From NCBI GenBank assembly GCA_027364665.1, contig DAHXOW010000002.1, positions 1-8,539 on the forward strand: DNA of 8,539 bases. The letters are read 5' to 3'. This DNA comes from a bacterium. Its GTDB lineage: Bacteria > Patescibacteriota > UBA1384 > CAJBMM01. Below are positions 1 to 5,403 of this stretch, piece by piece. The position numbers and the translations under genes were made by a program. Below the pieces are notes generated by a model. That model did not search any database. It saw nothing but the letters and a program-made list of their open reading frames with translations, and had not been told where the DNA came from. How positions within the stretch are numbered: the first letter of the stretch is position 1; each line of letters begins with the position of its first letter.

Positions 1-308
1 GAAATATTTATTCTGACGAAAGTTTATTTGTTGCTCATATTAGGCCAGATAGGTTTTGTCGGGCGATCAATCGAACAGAGGCGAATGTTCTGCGCTCGGC
101 TATTATTAACGTATTGGAAAAGGGGATTAGCCTAGGCGGAACCTCAATGCGTGATTTTGTAAACGAAGAAGGTGAAAAGGGAAAAATGCAGAACTTTCTT
201 CAGGTATATGGGCGAGCAGGTTTGCCTTGTCTGGTCTGCCGTACGACAATATCTCGTTTGAAAATAGGCGGGCGCACCTCCAGTTTTTGTTCTCATTGTC
301 AGCATTAA
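1..308 (+). CDS. mutM: Formamidopyrimidine-DNA glycosylase (MutM/Fpg), C-terminal part
   Basis: This is the last 101 codons of a bifunctional DNA glycosylase/AP lyase that removes 8-oxoguanine and other oxidised purines in base excision repair. The 5' end lies outside the window. Reading from base 3, the protein starts NIYSDESLF, the family's GNIYADEALF signature; bases 1-2 (GA) fit the end of the missing Gly codon. Next comes the helix-two-turn-helix region (IRPDRFCRAINRTEANVLRSAI), then the GGTSMRDFVN strand. The C-terminal zinc finger is complete: PCLVC, 16 residues, then CSHC (C-X2-C-X16-C-X2-C). The conserved Arg of GGRTSSF, which in the family contacts the DNA and the flipped base, is present. 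The gene ends in TAA only 38 bases before the next start. The identification is secure; the catalytic N-terminal Pro cannot be seen here. Nei-type paralogues share the fold, but the NIYSDE motif favours Fpg. Confidence 0.93.
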   Translation, partial: NIYSDESLFVAHIRPDRFCRAINRTEANVLRSAIINVLEKGISLGGTSMRDFVNEEGEKGKMQNFLQVYGRAGLPCLVCRTTISRLKIGGRTSSFCSHCQH

Positions 309-309
309 T

Positions 310-338
310 TTGCCAATCCCAATCTAAGCACTTAGAAT
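310..338 (+). promoter_or_regulatory. Sigma70-like promoter of the DUF1385 gene
   Basis: TTGCCA (310-315) and TAGAAT (333-338) each match the sigma70 consensus at 5 of 6 positions and are separated by exactly 17 bases. The -10 box ends 8 bases before the ATG at 347, so transcription should begin at or within a couple of bases of the start codon. No SD-like sequence fits in between. The predicted mRNA is therefore leaderless or nearly so. This is seen by eye only. Confidence 0.62.
323..336 (+). repeat. Short inverted repeat overlapping the -10 box
   Basis: TCTAAG, two bases (CA), then CTTAGA form a perfect 6-bp-arm inverted repeat whose right arm overlaps the -10 hexamer of the DUF1385 promoter. 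It has the geometry of a small operator for a dimeric repressor. A weak mutM transcript hairpin is possible but there is no T-run. It may also be chance, as 6-bp arms are common. Confidence 0.3.
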
Positions 339-346
339 AAACCTAT

Positions 347-1285
347 ATGTCATACAAATTAGCCAGACATAACGTTGGGGGGATAGCTCTTGTTAACGGT
401 TTGTTATTATACACCGAAGATGCGGCCGTTCTGTCGATCAGAACCGATGATAAGCAAATTGTTACAGAGTACTGGAAGATTCCTCGAGAAAAGAAGGTTC
501 ATTCTTTTTGGCATTTTTTTGGTATCAGAGGGCTTTATTTGTTGTGGCGAGCAGTTTGGTGGAACAGTCGGGCACGTTCATTTATTGATACGGCAGAAAA
601 AAATATTAAACAGTCAAAACAGAAAGATAAAAAGAAGAATGATAGAATAATCGTTCGTAACGCCTTTTTCCCTTTTGCGGGCCTTTTGGTGGCGTTTATG
701 GTCTATGTTGATTTGATTTCTGCTTGGAGCCTTTATTCTGACATCGTCTATGGACAAGCGGTGTCCGGCCGATTACGATCGGATTTATTGATCTTGATTA
801 TAACGATTGCCGTTACTATTTATTTAATTTACATCAGTCGATATACCGACTATATGGGGTATCATGGAGCGGAGCATCAGGCGATATCTGCCATTGAATC
901 AGGCAAATCAATTACATTCGCGCATGTTATTGATCACTGGCCTTATCAGACTCGCTGTGGAGCTGCTGCAGTGTCATACACGGCTATTATATTGATACTA
1001 TTCGGATGGTATTGGCCCAATTTGTCATTTTGGCCGCTCTTTGGCCTGACCTTGGTTTTATTTAGTCTGTCATATGAATTGGTTTTGGTTCTGGATCGTT
1101 ATTCGAGTGATTATTGGGCTGAATTTTTAAGTTTGCCCGGAGTGTTGCTACAGCTGTTGATTGCAAAACAACCGGATCGTGACCAAAGCGAGGTGGCAGC
1201 AAAAGCAGCGGAAGAATTAGTGAAAGAAAGTCATTTTTTGCATTCAAATCGTTCTCTTGTAGATGATGAACCGCTCTTGATCTAA
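347..1285 (+). CDS. DUF1385 (YqhQ-like) integral membrane protein
   Basis: This 312-residue protein belongs to the DUF1385 family (B. subtilis YqhQ type), annotated as a predicted metal-dependent enzyme; no reaction is established. Recognisable family marks are the N-terminal GGIALVNGLLL (11-21; the family usually has GGQAVIEGVMMR), GYHGAEHQAI (171-180) with His173, Glu176 and His177, the TRCGAA segment (202-207), LSYEL (241-245) and the LPGVLLQLLIAKQPD tail (263-277). Hydrophobic segments lie near 105-125, 145-165, 209-222 and 228-248; the basic stretch 88-100 (KQSKQKDKKK) precedes the first and suggests a cytoplasmic region. The N-terminal motif is degenerate, lacking the usual MMR, while the His/Glu motif is intact. 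The start at 347 is chosen from family alignment and the promoter immediately upstream; there is no SD. In Firmicutes the family often sits near prfA/rpmE; here the neighbours are mutM and two unknown genes. Confidence 0.85.
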   Translation: MSYKLARHNVGGIALVNGLLLYTEDAAVLSIRTDDKQIVTEYWKIPREKKVHSFWHFFGIRGLYLLWRAVWWNSRARSFIDTAEKNIKQSKQKDKKKNDRIIVRNAFFPFAGLLVAFMVYVDLISAWSLYSDIVYGQAVSGRLRSDLLILIITIAVTIYLIYISRYTDYMGYHGAEHQAISAIESGKSITFAHVIDHWPYQTRCGAAAVSYTAIILILFGWYWPNLSFWPLFGLTLVLFSLSYELVLVLDRYSSDYWAEFLSLPGVLLQLLIAKQPDRDQSEVAAKAAEELVKESHFLHSNRSLVDDEPLLI

Positions 1286-1305
1286 GACTGCTAATATATT
1301 AAAAT
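1277..1305 (+). promoter_or_regulatory. Putative promoter of the two-gene small-protein cassette
   Basis: TTGATC (1277-1282) and TAAAAT (1300-1305) are 17 bases apart. The -35 matches consensus at 4 of 6 positions and the -10 at 5 of 6. The -35 overlaps the last codons of the DUF1385 gene. Predicted transcription starts near 1312, giving a leader of about 29 bases that contains the strong SD at 1330-1335. This promoter would make the next two genes a separate unit. Confidence 0.5.
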
Positions 1306-1340
1306 AGCAAAGTGTGTTTTTTAACAAAAAGGAGGGGGAA

Positions 1341-1517
1341 ATGCAGAAAGATGAGTCTCCAGAAGTGTTAAAGGCTGCAAAAGTGTTGTTGCGGAAATAC
1401 GGTGGTGATGTTCGTACGGCCACAATCGATGATCAGGAAAAAATGTTTAAGAAGTCGTTGGGGATCGAAGCTGGGGAGGAGGAGGAAGACAAACATGATC
1501 ACCACGACCCGCATTGA
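1341..1517 (+). CDS. Hypothetical 58-aa protein with acidic, His-rich tail
   Basis: I do not recognise this protein. The ATG at 1341 is preferred over an upstream in-frame ATG at 1314 because a near-perfect SD (AGGAGG, 1330-1335) sits 5 bases before it, and 1314 lies almost on the predicted transcription start. The product has a helical-looking N-terminal two-thirds (SPEVLKAAKVLLRKYGG, then DDQEKMFKKSLG), followed by GEEEED and the ending KHDHHDPH, which contains four His and three Asp and might bind metal. There is no signal peptide or membrane segment, so it is probably cytosolic. The last 23 bases overlap the next gene, and the Glu codons form that gene's SD, so the two are translationally coupled. 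It could be a small regulatory or ribosome-linked protein, but nothing in the sequence shows this. Confidence 0.62.
   Translation: MQKDESPEVLKAAKVLLRKYGGDVRTATIDDQEKMFKKSLGIEAGEEEEDKHDHHDPH
1475..1488 (+). promoter_or_regulatory. Shine-Dalgarno inside the upstream coding region
   Basis: The run GGAGGAGGAGGAAG is made by the Gly-Glu-Glu-Glu-Glu codons of the 58-aa protein and ends 6 bases before the ATG at 1495. It contains several overlapping copies of the anti-SD complement GGAGG. It decides the start of the next gene, since longer in-frame starts upstream (for example 1402) have no such site. Confidence 0.7.
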
Positions 1518-1746
1518 CACTGCGTATCTCATCTATAAGATGAATACGGATGATCTGATCAGCTGGTTTGAAGGCGTCGAGGTGGACGCCAAAGGTCGTT
1601 ATAAGGACGACATTTGCGTGATCAGGGCTGCTGTATTAAGAATGCAGCAGCTTGCCGACAGCGACTCAAGTAATAAGGAGAAGCTGGTCAAGGCATGCGG
1701 TCAATTACCACTGGTCCGTCCTTTTGTGGGTAGCAAATATAGATAG
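1495..1746 (+). CDS. Hypothetical 83-aa protein
   Basis: This is not a recognised family. The start at 1495 is set by the GGAGG repeats at 1475-1488; a longer reading from 1402 would add 31 residues that merely run antiphase through the upstream gene. The product begins MITTTRIDTAYLIYKMN, contains the segment DDLISWFEGVEVDAKGRYKDD, then a likely helix (VIRAAVLRMQQLADSDSS) and ends in a basic tail (VRPFVGSKYR). No membrane segment or signal peptide is seen. GC is about 49% by hand count over 1501-1740, against about 35% for sampled recO lines, so codon use differs from the neighbours. That could mean high expression or recent acquisition. The gene ends in TAG 10 bases before an intrinsic terminator. 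With the overlapping 58-aa gene it forms a closed transcription unit of unknown role. Confidence 0.62.
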   Translation: MITTTRIDTAYLIYKMNTDDLISWFEGVEVDAKGRYKDDICVIRAAVLRMQQLADSDSSNKEKLVKACGQLPLVRPFVGSKYR

Positions 1747-1756
1747 TTTTTTCATT

Positions 1757-1785
1757 AGCCAGACTGTACATGTCTGGCTTTTCTA
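1757..1785 (+). terminator. Intrinsic terminator after the small-protein cassette
   Basis: AGCCAGAC (1757-1764) pairs perfectly with GTCTGGCT (1772-1779) around a 7-base loop, giving an 8-bp GC-containing stem followed by TTTTCTATT. It lies just after the stop of the 83-aa gene and should insulate recO from the upstream unit. Confidence 0.75.
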
Positions 1786-1792
1786 TTATGAT
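1765..1792 (+). promoter_or_regulatory. Putative recO promoter, giving a nearly leaderless mRNA
   Basis: TATGAT (1787-1792) is a good -10 hexamer (5 of 6) ending 8 bases before the recO ATG at 1801. TGTACA (1765-1770), 16 bases upstream, is a weak -35 (4 of 6) and lies in the loop of the preceding terminator. An overlapping TATTAT (1784-1789) is an alternative -10. There is no SD before recO. The spacing resembles the DUF1385 and glyS promoters. Confidence 0.4.
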
Positions 1793-1800
1793 AAGTGACA

Positions 1801-2511
1801 ATGATCCATAGCGTTAAAACTAAGGGATTGGTTTTGCAAAGGTATGATTTAGGTGAGACCGATCGTATTATTGTTTTATATACCCAAGCTCTAGGCAAGA
1901 TAAAGGCGGTTGCTAAAGGTATAAGAAATCCAAAAAGCCGCAAATCAGGGCATCTTGAATTGGGTTCATTAGTTAATCTAGTTTTAAGCCAAGGGAAAAC
2001 TTTTTATTATATTGATTCGGTTACAACAGACCATTATTTTCGTCACATAACTTTACCGCAAATTGAGGCGTTGTTTCATTGGCTGAAACTTATCAATTCA
2101 TCGTCTCGTGAAGGAGAGATTAATAACGATTTCTTTAACCTGGCTGTTTTTGGTATTAATGCGTCTGAAGAAATTGAAAAAAAACCTTGGCTGACCAGCC
2201 TATCTGAAATAGAACTATACAGTGCTATCGGATATGGACTAAATACTACTAATTGTGTTATCGGGCACGAGGCGCTTAAGGCAGAGCCTGCTTGGTTAAG
2301 TGTTGCACAGGGCGGGGTAATTTGTCGAGATCACATAAAAAACCAACCAAAAAGTTCCGCCTTGCCGATTTCAATTAATGCTTTGAAAGTGCTAAGGTTT
2401 CTTGATAGTGAAGGTCTAAAAGCACTGCCCAATATCAGATTGTCGGATGAAGTTGCATCTGAATTAACTGACTTTGCTTCAACACAGCGTCATGAAATTT
2501 TCAGTTGGTGA
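1801..2511 (+). CDS. recO: DNA repair protein RecO
   Basis: RecO helps load RecA on single-stranded DNA and anneals SSB-coated strands in the RecFOR recombinational repair pathway. The 236 residues begin with the typical OB-fold signature: KTKGLVLQRYDLGETDRIIVLYTQALGKIKAVAKGIRNPKSR (6-47), where family members read KTxGIVLRxxxxGExDxIIxLxT. HLELGSLVNL (51-60) and the strand around 67-75 continue the OB domain; the rest is the helical C-terminal domain. The usual CxxC-CxxC zinc site is altered: Cys152-X3-His156 and Cys175-X2-His178 stand in its place, within GGVICRDH. I chose ATG 1801 over the in-frame GTG at 1795 because it gives the usual family N-terminus and lies just after a -10-like box; neither has an SD. 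Its stop TGA is 13 bases before alr, so the two are probably co-transcribed. Confidence 0.88.
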   Translation: MIHSVKTKGLVLQRYDLGETDRIIVLYTQALGKIKAVAKGIRNPKSRKSGHLELGSLVNLVLSQGKTFYYIDSVTTDHYFRHITLPQIEALFHWLKLINSSSREGEINNDFFNLAVFGINASEEIEKKPWLTSLSEIELYSAIGYGLNTTNCVIGHEALKAEPAWLSVAQGGVICRDHIKNQPKSSALPISINALKVLRFLDSEGLKALPNIRLSDEVASELTDFASTQRHEIFSW

Positions 2512-2524
2512 ATAGGAGAAATTA

Positions 2525-3637
2525 ATGAATCGTCGGGAAGTTTGGCTGGAAATTAACCAATCTGCGATACTAAATAATTTAGAGACAATCAAAAATGCTG
2601 TTGACGATGATACCGGAATTATCGCCGTTGTCAAAGCGAACGCTTATGGTCACGGATTAGTTAATGTGGCCAAACTTATCGCCGATCATGGTGTCGACAT
2701 GTTAGCTGTTACTTCATTGGATGAAGGAATAGAGCTGAGAAGATCCGGAATAACAAGAGCAATATTAAACTTGAGTTTTACCGATCCATTACGCGCTAGA
2801 GAGGCGATAGAGAATCAAATTATTTTAACCGTTTATAATTTAGAATCAGCACAATTATTTAATGAGCAGGCAAAAAATCTTAATCGGTCTATAAAGGTGC
2901 ATTTAAAAATCGATACCGGTATGAGTAGGTTGGGCGTGCTTCCGTCTGATGTGGTAGAAGTTTTCAATCAAATCTCCGATATGAGGTATTTGCGCCTGGA
3001 AGGGCTTTATTCTCATTTTGCTGACGAAGATGATGAGAAATTTGTTGATCAGCAATACCAAACAATGCAAAGCGTTCTTTTTGCTTTGCAGAGATCCGAA
3101 GTCTCTTTGCCGGCGGTACATATGGCAAAATCCAATATATTATTCAAGGCTAAGAAGTATCATTTTGATGCCGTGAGGCCGGGTATTGCTTTGTACGGTT
3201 ACGGATTGGATAAAAAGTTATTGCCAGCAATGTCTTTTAAAACCGTTCTGGCTCAGGTTAAAAAAATTCCGGCCGGTTCATCGGTTGGCTACGGGCAGAC
3301 TTACAAGGCCGATAAAGATTTATTAATCGGAGTGATTCCGGTGGGTTATTATCATGGTTATGATCGTGGTTTGTCTAATAAAGCGGAAGTTTTGGTTGCC
3401 GGTTGGCGCTGTCCGGTTATCGGTAGGATATGCATGTCTCAGACAATCATTGATTTGTCGCCGGTAATTTCTGCCGCAAAATTATCCATCGGTCAGGAAG
3501 TAGTCCTAATTGGAACACAAGGCAAGCAAAGAATTGAGGCTTATTCATTGGCCGGATGGCTCGGAACAAATGTGTACGAAGTGATAACCAGAATACCGGA
3601 GTCTGTTGAACGACTTCAAACCGATATGCCTATTTAG
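2525..3637 (+). CDS. alr: Alanine racemase
   Basis: Alr is a cytosolic PLP enzyme that converts L- to D-alanine for peptidoglycan precursors. The 370 residues are full length for the family. The PLP-binding lysine is Lys37 in AVVKANAYGHG. HLKIDTGMSRLG (126-137) holds the conserved active-site Arg135. Arg218 in AVRPGIALYGYG should contact the PLP ring nitrogen, as in known structures. GSSVGYGQTY (251-260) carries the catalytic Tyr256, and IPVGYYHGYDRG (271-282) matches the IPVGYxDGY block. Two conserved spots differ from the usual family text: HMAKSN (199-204) where HxANSA is common, and CMSQ (303-306) where CMDQ is nearly universal. An SD, AGGAG at 2514-2518, lies 6 bases before the ATG, and recO ends 13 bases upstream, so it is likely the second gene of a recO-alr operon. 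D-alanine supply links it to the ftsI transpeptidase downstream. Confidence 0.93.
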   Translation: MNRREVWLEINQSAILNNLETIKNAVDDDTGIIAVVKANAYGHGLVNVAKLIADHGVDMLAVTSLDEGIELRRSGITRAILNLSFTDPLRAREAIENQIILTVYNLESAQLFNEQAKNLNRSIKVHLKIDTGMSRLGVLPSDVVEVFNQISDMRYLRLEGLYSHFADEDDEKFVDQQYQTMQSVLFALQRSEVSLPAVHMAKSNILFKAKKYHFDAVRPGIALYGYGLDKKLLPAMSFKTVLAQVKKIPAGSSVGYGQTYKADKDLLIGVIPVGYYHGYDRGLSNKAEVLVAGWRCPVIGRICMSQTIIDLSPVISAAKLSIGQEVVLIGTQGKQRIEAYSLAGWLGTNVYEVITRIPESVERLQTDMPI

Positions 3638-3704
3638 CACTGATTCCAGCGAAATTTATAGTTAGCATGTATAACACCGCTAGAACAAGTTTGCCCTAAA
3701 TATT

Positions 3705-3809
3705 CTCTGGCGATTAAATTGGCTATTTCCTTAAGATGGCACAGGATAGATCCAAACACGTAACAGGCGCGGATTTATTTATCGGATTAGCTATGCTATA
3801 TTGCCAGAG
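3705..3809 (+). repeat. Distant inverted repeat in the alr-glyS spacer
   Basis: CTCTGGC (3705-3711) is the exact reverse complement of GCCAGAG (3803-3809), which sits between the glyS -10-like box and its ATG. If a transcript reads through from alr, the arms could pair across about 90 bases and occlude the glyS start region. I see no T-box sequence, riboswitch core or clear terminator elsewhere in this 174-base spacer. The match could be chance. Confidence 0.25.
3794..3802 (+). promoter_or_regulatory. Extended -10 promoter element of glyS
   Basis: TGCTATATT fits the extended -10 form TGnTATAAT with one mismatch. It ends 9 bases before the glyS ATG at 3812. The -35 region is poor (TTTATT, 3774-3779), which is acceptable for extended -10 promoters. 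Transcription would begin about 2-5 bases before the ATG; no SD is present, so glyS may be leaderless. Confidence 0.45.
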
Positions 3810-3811
3810 AT

Positions 3812-5122
3812 ATGACTGCGACATCCTTGGATAAAATAGTTGGCTTGGCAAAAAGAAGGGGTTTTGTTTTTCCGTCATCCGAAATATACGGCGGACTGGC
3901 TTCGACTTGGGATTATGGGCCATACGGTGTCTTACTGAAGAACAATCTGAAAAATTTTTGGTGGCAGGCGATGGTCCAGCAAAGAGATGATATTGTTGGA
4001 TTGGATGCGGCAATTTTAATGCACCCAAGGACCTGGGAAGCTTCCGGACATGTTGATAGTTTTTCCGATCCTCTTATCGAATGCCGAAATTGTCACAATC
4101 GTTTTCGCTCGGATGACTTGCCTGAGTTGGTTTGTCCAATTTGTGGTCAGAGGGATAATTTTACCGAGCCAAAGAATTTTAATCTTCTCATGAAAACATT
4201 TTTAGGCACTACTGAAGATGCTAAATCAGCAGTTTATTTAAGAGGGGAAACCTGCCAAGGAATTTACGTTAATTTTAAAAATATTATTCAAACTTCAAGG
4301 GTGAAAATTCCTTTCGGTATTGCTCAAATAGGTAAAGCTTTTCGTAATGAAATAACTCCAGGTAATTTTATTTTTCGGATGAGAGAATTCGAACAGATGG
4401 AAATGCAATTTTTTTGTCGGCCTGACGAGGCGGCCAAGTTTTTTGAATTATGGAAAGAAGAGCGTTGGAATTGGTATAAAAAACTCGGTTTCAATCTGAG
4501 CAATTTGCGTTTTAAACCACATGAAAAACTGGCTCACTATGCCAAAGCGGCTGTTGATATTGAGTATCAGACGTCTTTTGGTTGGAAGGAAACAGAGGGC
4601 ATTCATAATCGTGGAGACTGGGATCTGTCACGCCACGGTAAATTTTCCGGGAAAGATTTAAACTATTTTGATGAACAGTCAAAAGAAAAATTTACGCCTT
4701 TTGTTGTTGAGACATCCGTAGGGGTCGATCGTTTGATGCTGATGATGCTATTTGATGCCTATGAAGAAGAGGTGACGATTGATGAAGATAGCGGTCAGGA
4801 AGAAGTAAGGGTAATATTGCATCTGGCCAAAGAAATTGCTCCGGTTAAAATGGCCATACTTCCTCTTCTTAAAAATAAACCGGAGCTGGTTGAGGTGTCC
4901 AAAAAGTTATACAACGAACTGAAAGCCACGGGGCGAATGATAGAATATGATGAATCCGGGGCCATTGGCCGTCGTTATAGGCGACAGGACGAAATCGGTA
5001 CGCCATATTGCGTCACAATCGATTTTCAAAGCTTAGATGATCATATGGTTACGATCCGAGACCGTGACTCAATGAAGCAGGAACGTGTTCCAATTGAAGA
5101 AGTAAATAACTTTCTGTCCTAG
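3812..5122 (+). CDS. glyS: Glycyl-tRNA synthetase, alpha2 (single-chain) type
   Basis: This class II synthetase charges tRNA-Gly with glycine in the cytosol. It is the single-chain homodimeric form, not the alpha/beta pair. The N-terminus [22 protein letters not shown] (7-28) and TWDYGPYG (32-39) are diagnostic. Motif 1 lies around [14 protein letters not shown] (75-88). A zinc-binding insertion has Cys91, Cys94, Cys108 and Cys111. Motif 2 is [20 protein letters not shown] (174-193), followed by [21 protein letters not shown] (263-275) and motif 3, [11 protein letters not shown] (300-310), complete the catalytic core. The anticodon-binding domain fills about 345-436, with [19 protein letters not shown] (382-400) and [14 protein letters not shown] (413-426). 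At 436 residues it is compact and all key motifs are present. The start is fixed by the family N-terminus; there is no SD, but an extended -10 box lies just upstream. The gene ends 34 bases before an intrinsic terminator, so it is probably monocistronic. Confidence 0.96.
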   Translation: MTATSLDKIVGLAKRRGFVFPSSEIYGGLASTWDYGPYGVLLKNNLKNFWWQAMVQQRDDIVGLDAAILMHPRTWEASGHVDSFSDPLIECRNCHNRFRSDDLPELVCPICGQRDNFTEPKNFNLLMKTFLGTTEDAKSAVYLRGETCQGIYVNFKNIIQTSRVKIPFGIAQIGKAFRNEITPGNFIFRMREFEQMEMQFFCRPDEAAKFFELWKEERWNWYKKLGFNLSNLRFKPHEKLAHYAKAAVDIEYQTSFGWKETEGIHNRGDWDLSRHGKFSGKDLNYFDEQSKEKFTPFVVETSVGVDRLMLMMLFDAYEEEVTIDEDSGQEEVRVILHLAKEIAPVKMAILPLLKNKPELVEVSKKLYNELKATGRMIEYDESGAIGRRYRRQDEIGTPYCVTIDFQSLDDHMVTIRDRDSMKQERVPIEEVNNFLS

Positions 5123-5156
5123 TCTGATAGTTTTTGTTTGATTTAGTTTTATTGTC

Positions 5157-5185
5157 TATGGGTCGTTTTACGACCATATTTTCTT
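5157..5185 (+). terminator. Intrinsic terminator after glyS
   Basis: GGTCG (5161-5165) and CGACC (5171-5175) pair around a TTTTA loop. The stem extends by TAT/ATA across one bulged G (5160) to 8 bp and is followed by TTTTCTT (5179-5185). It separates glyS from the mraZ promoter, whose -35 begins three bases after the T-tract. Confidence 0.6.
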
Positions 5186-5187
5186 AC

Positions 5188-5216
5188 TTGACAGTTGGTC
5201 TTTCTCTGATTAATAT
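5188..5216 (+). promoter_or_regulatory. Sigma70-like promoter of the mraZ division operon
   Basis: A perfect TTGACA (5188-5193) is followed, after exactly 17 bases, by TAATAT (5211-5216, 4 of 6 matches to TATAAT). Predicted transcription starts near 5223, giving a leader of about 209 bases before the mraZ ATG. The MraZ-box array begins about 10 bases downstream of the predicted start, an arrangement suited to repression by MraZ. Confidence 0.7.
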
Positions 5217-5231
5217 CGTTTTAGATCCTTA

Positions 5232-5270
5232 AAAGTGGGGCAAAGTGGGGAAAAGTGGAAAAAGCTGTGG
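5232..5270 (+). promoter_or_regulatory. MraZ-box operator (GTGG repeat array)
   Basis: Three copies of AAAGTGG begin at 5232, 5242 and 5252, spaced exactly 10 bases (about one helical turn). A fourth GTGG begins at 5267, 12 bases after the third GTGG. MraZ family proteins are known to bind arrays of TGGG/GTGG-type repeats upstream of their own operon in E. coli, and AAAGTG-type repeats in Mycoplasma. The copies here match that form and lie between the promoter and mraZ. Autoregulation is inferred from these family studies. Confidence 0.82.
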
Positions 5271-5282
5271 AAAACTTTTCCA
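5268..5282 (+). repeat. 15-base palindrome at the end of the MraZ-box array
   Basis: TGGAAAA, a central C, and TTTTCCA form a perfect 7-bp-arm palindrome that overlaps the fourth GTGG repeat. As RNA, the tight centre would force the hairpin loop open, so a DNA-level operator role is more plausible than a stem. No specific binder is known. Confidence 0.35.
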
Positions 5283-5320
5283 TTGAAATTGTGGAGGGGC
5301 ATAGCACTTTGGGAGGATAA

Positions 5321-5403
5321 GCGGAATGAGAAATTGGTAGCCCGGCATATCATGTACCTTTTGTGTTTTGTTCGTTCGCTGCCAGTATCAATTTCTCTTC
5401 CGC
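5321..5403 (+). ncRNA. Long imperfect hairpin in the mraZ 5' leader
   Basis: GCGGAA (5321-5326) pairs with TTCCGC (5398-5403), and GAGAAATTG (5328-5336) pairs with CAATTTCTC (5389-5397), leaving one bulged T at 5327. Three more pairs (5337-5339 with 5386-5388, one of them G-U) extend the stem to about 18 bp. A further GGCA/TGCC match (5344-5347 with 5380-5383) could close an inner helix. No T-run follows the 3' arm, so it is not an ordinary terminator. The SD of mraZ (5422-5425) lies 18 bases downstream and remains unpaired. It may be a leader control element or a processed small RNA; it matches no RNA family I can recognise. Confidence 0.5.

Noticed and set aside
1795..1800. GTG start for recO two codons upstream
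   Set aside because: It lies only two bases after the -10-like box and has no SD; ATG 1801 gives the usual family N-terminus. The difference is two residues and not certain.
2903..3121. Minus-strand open frames across the housekeeping genes
   Set aside because: All lie antiphase to well-conserved plus-strand genes, have no SD or promoter context, and show no protein-like conservation.
3638..3811. T-box or glycine riboswitch controlling glyS
   Set aside because: No T-box sequence, specifier stem, terminator/antiterminator pair or glycine aptamer core is visible in this 174-base spacer.
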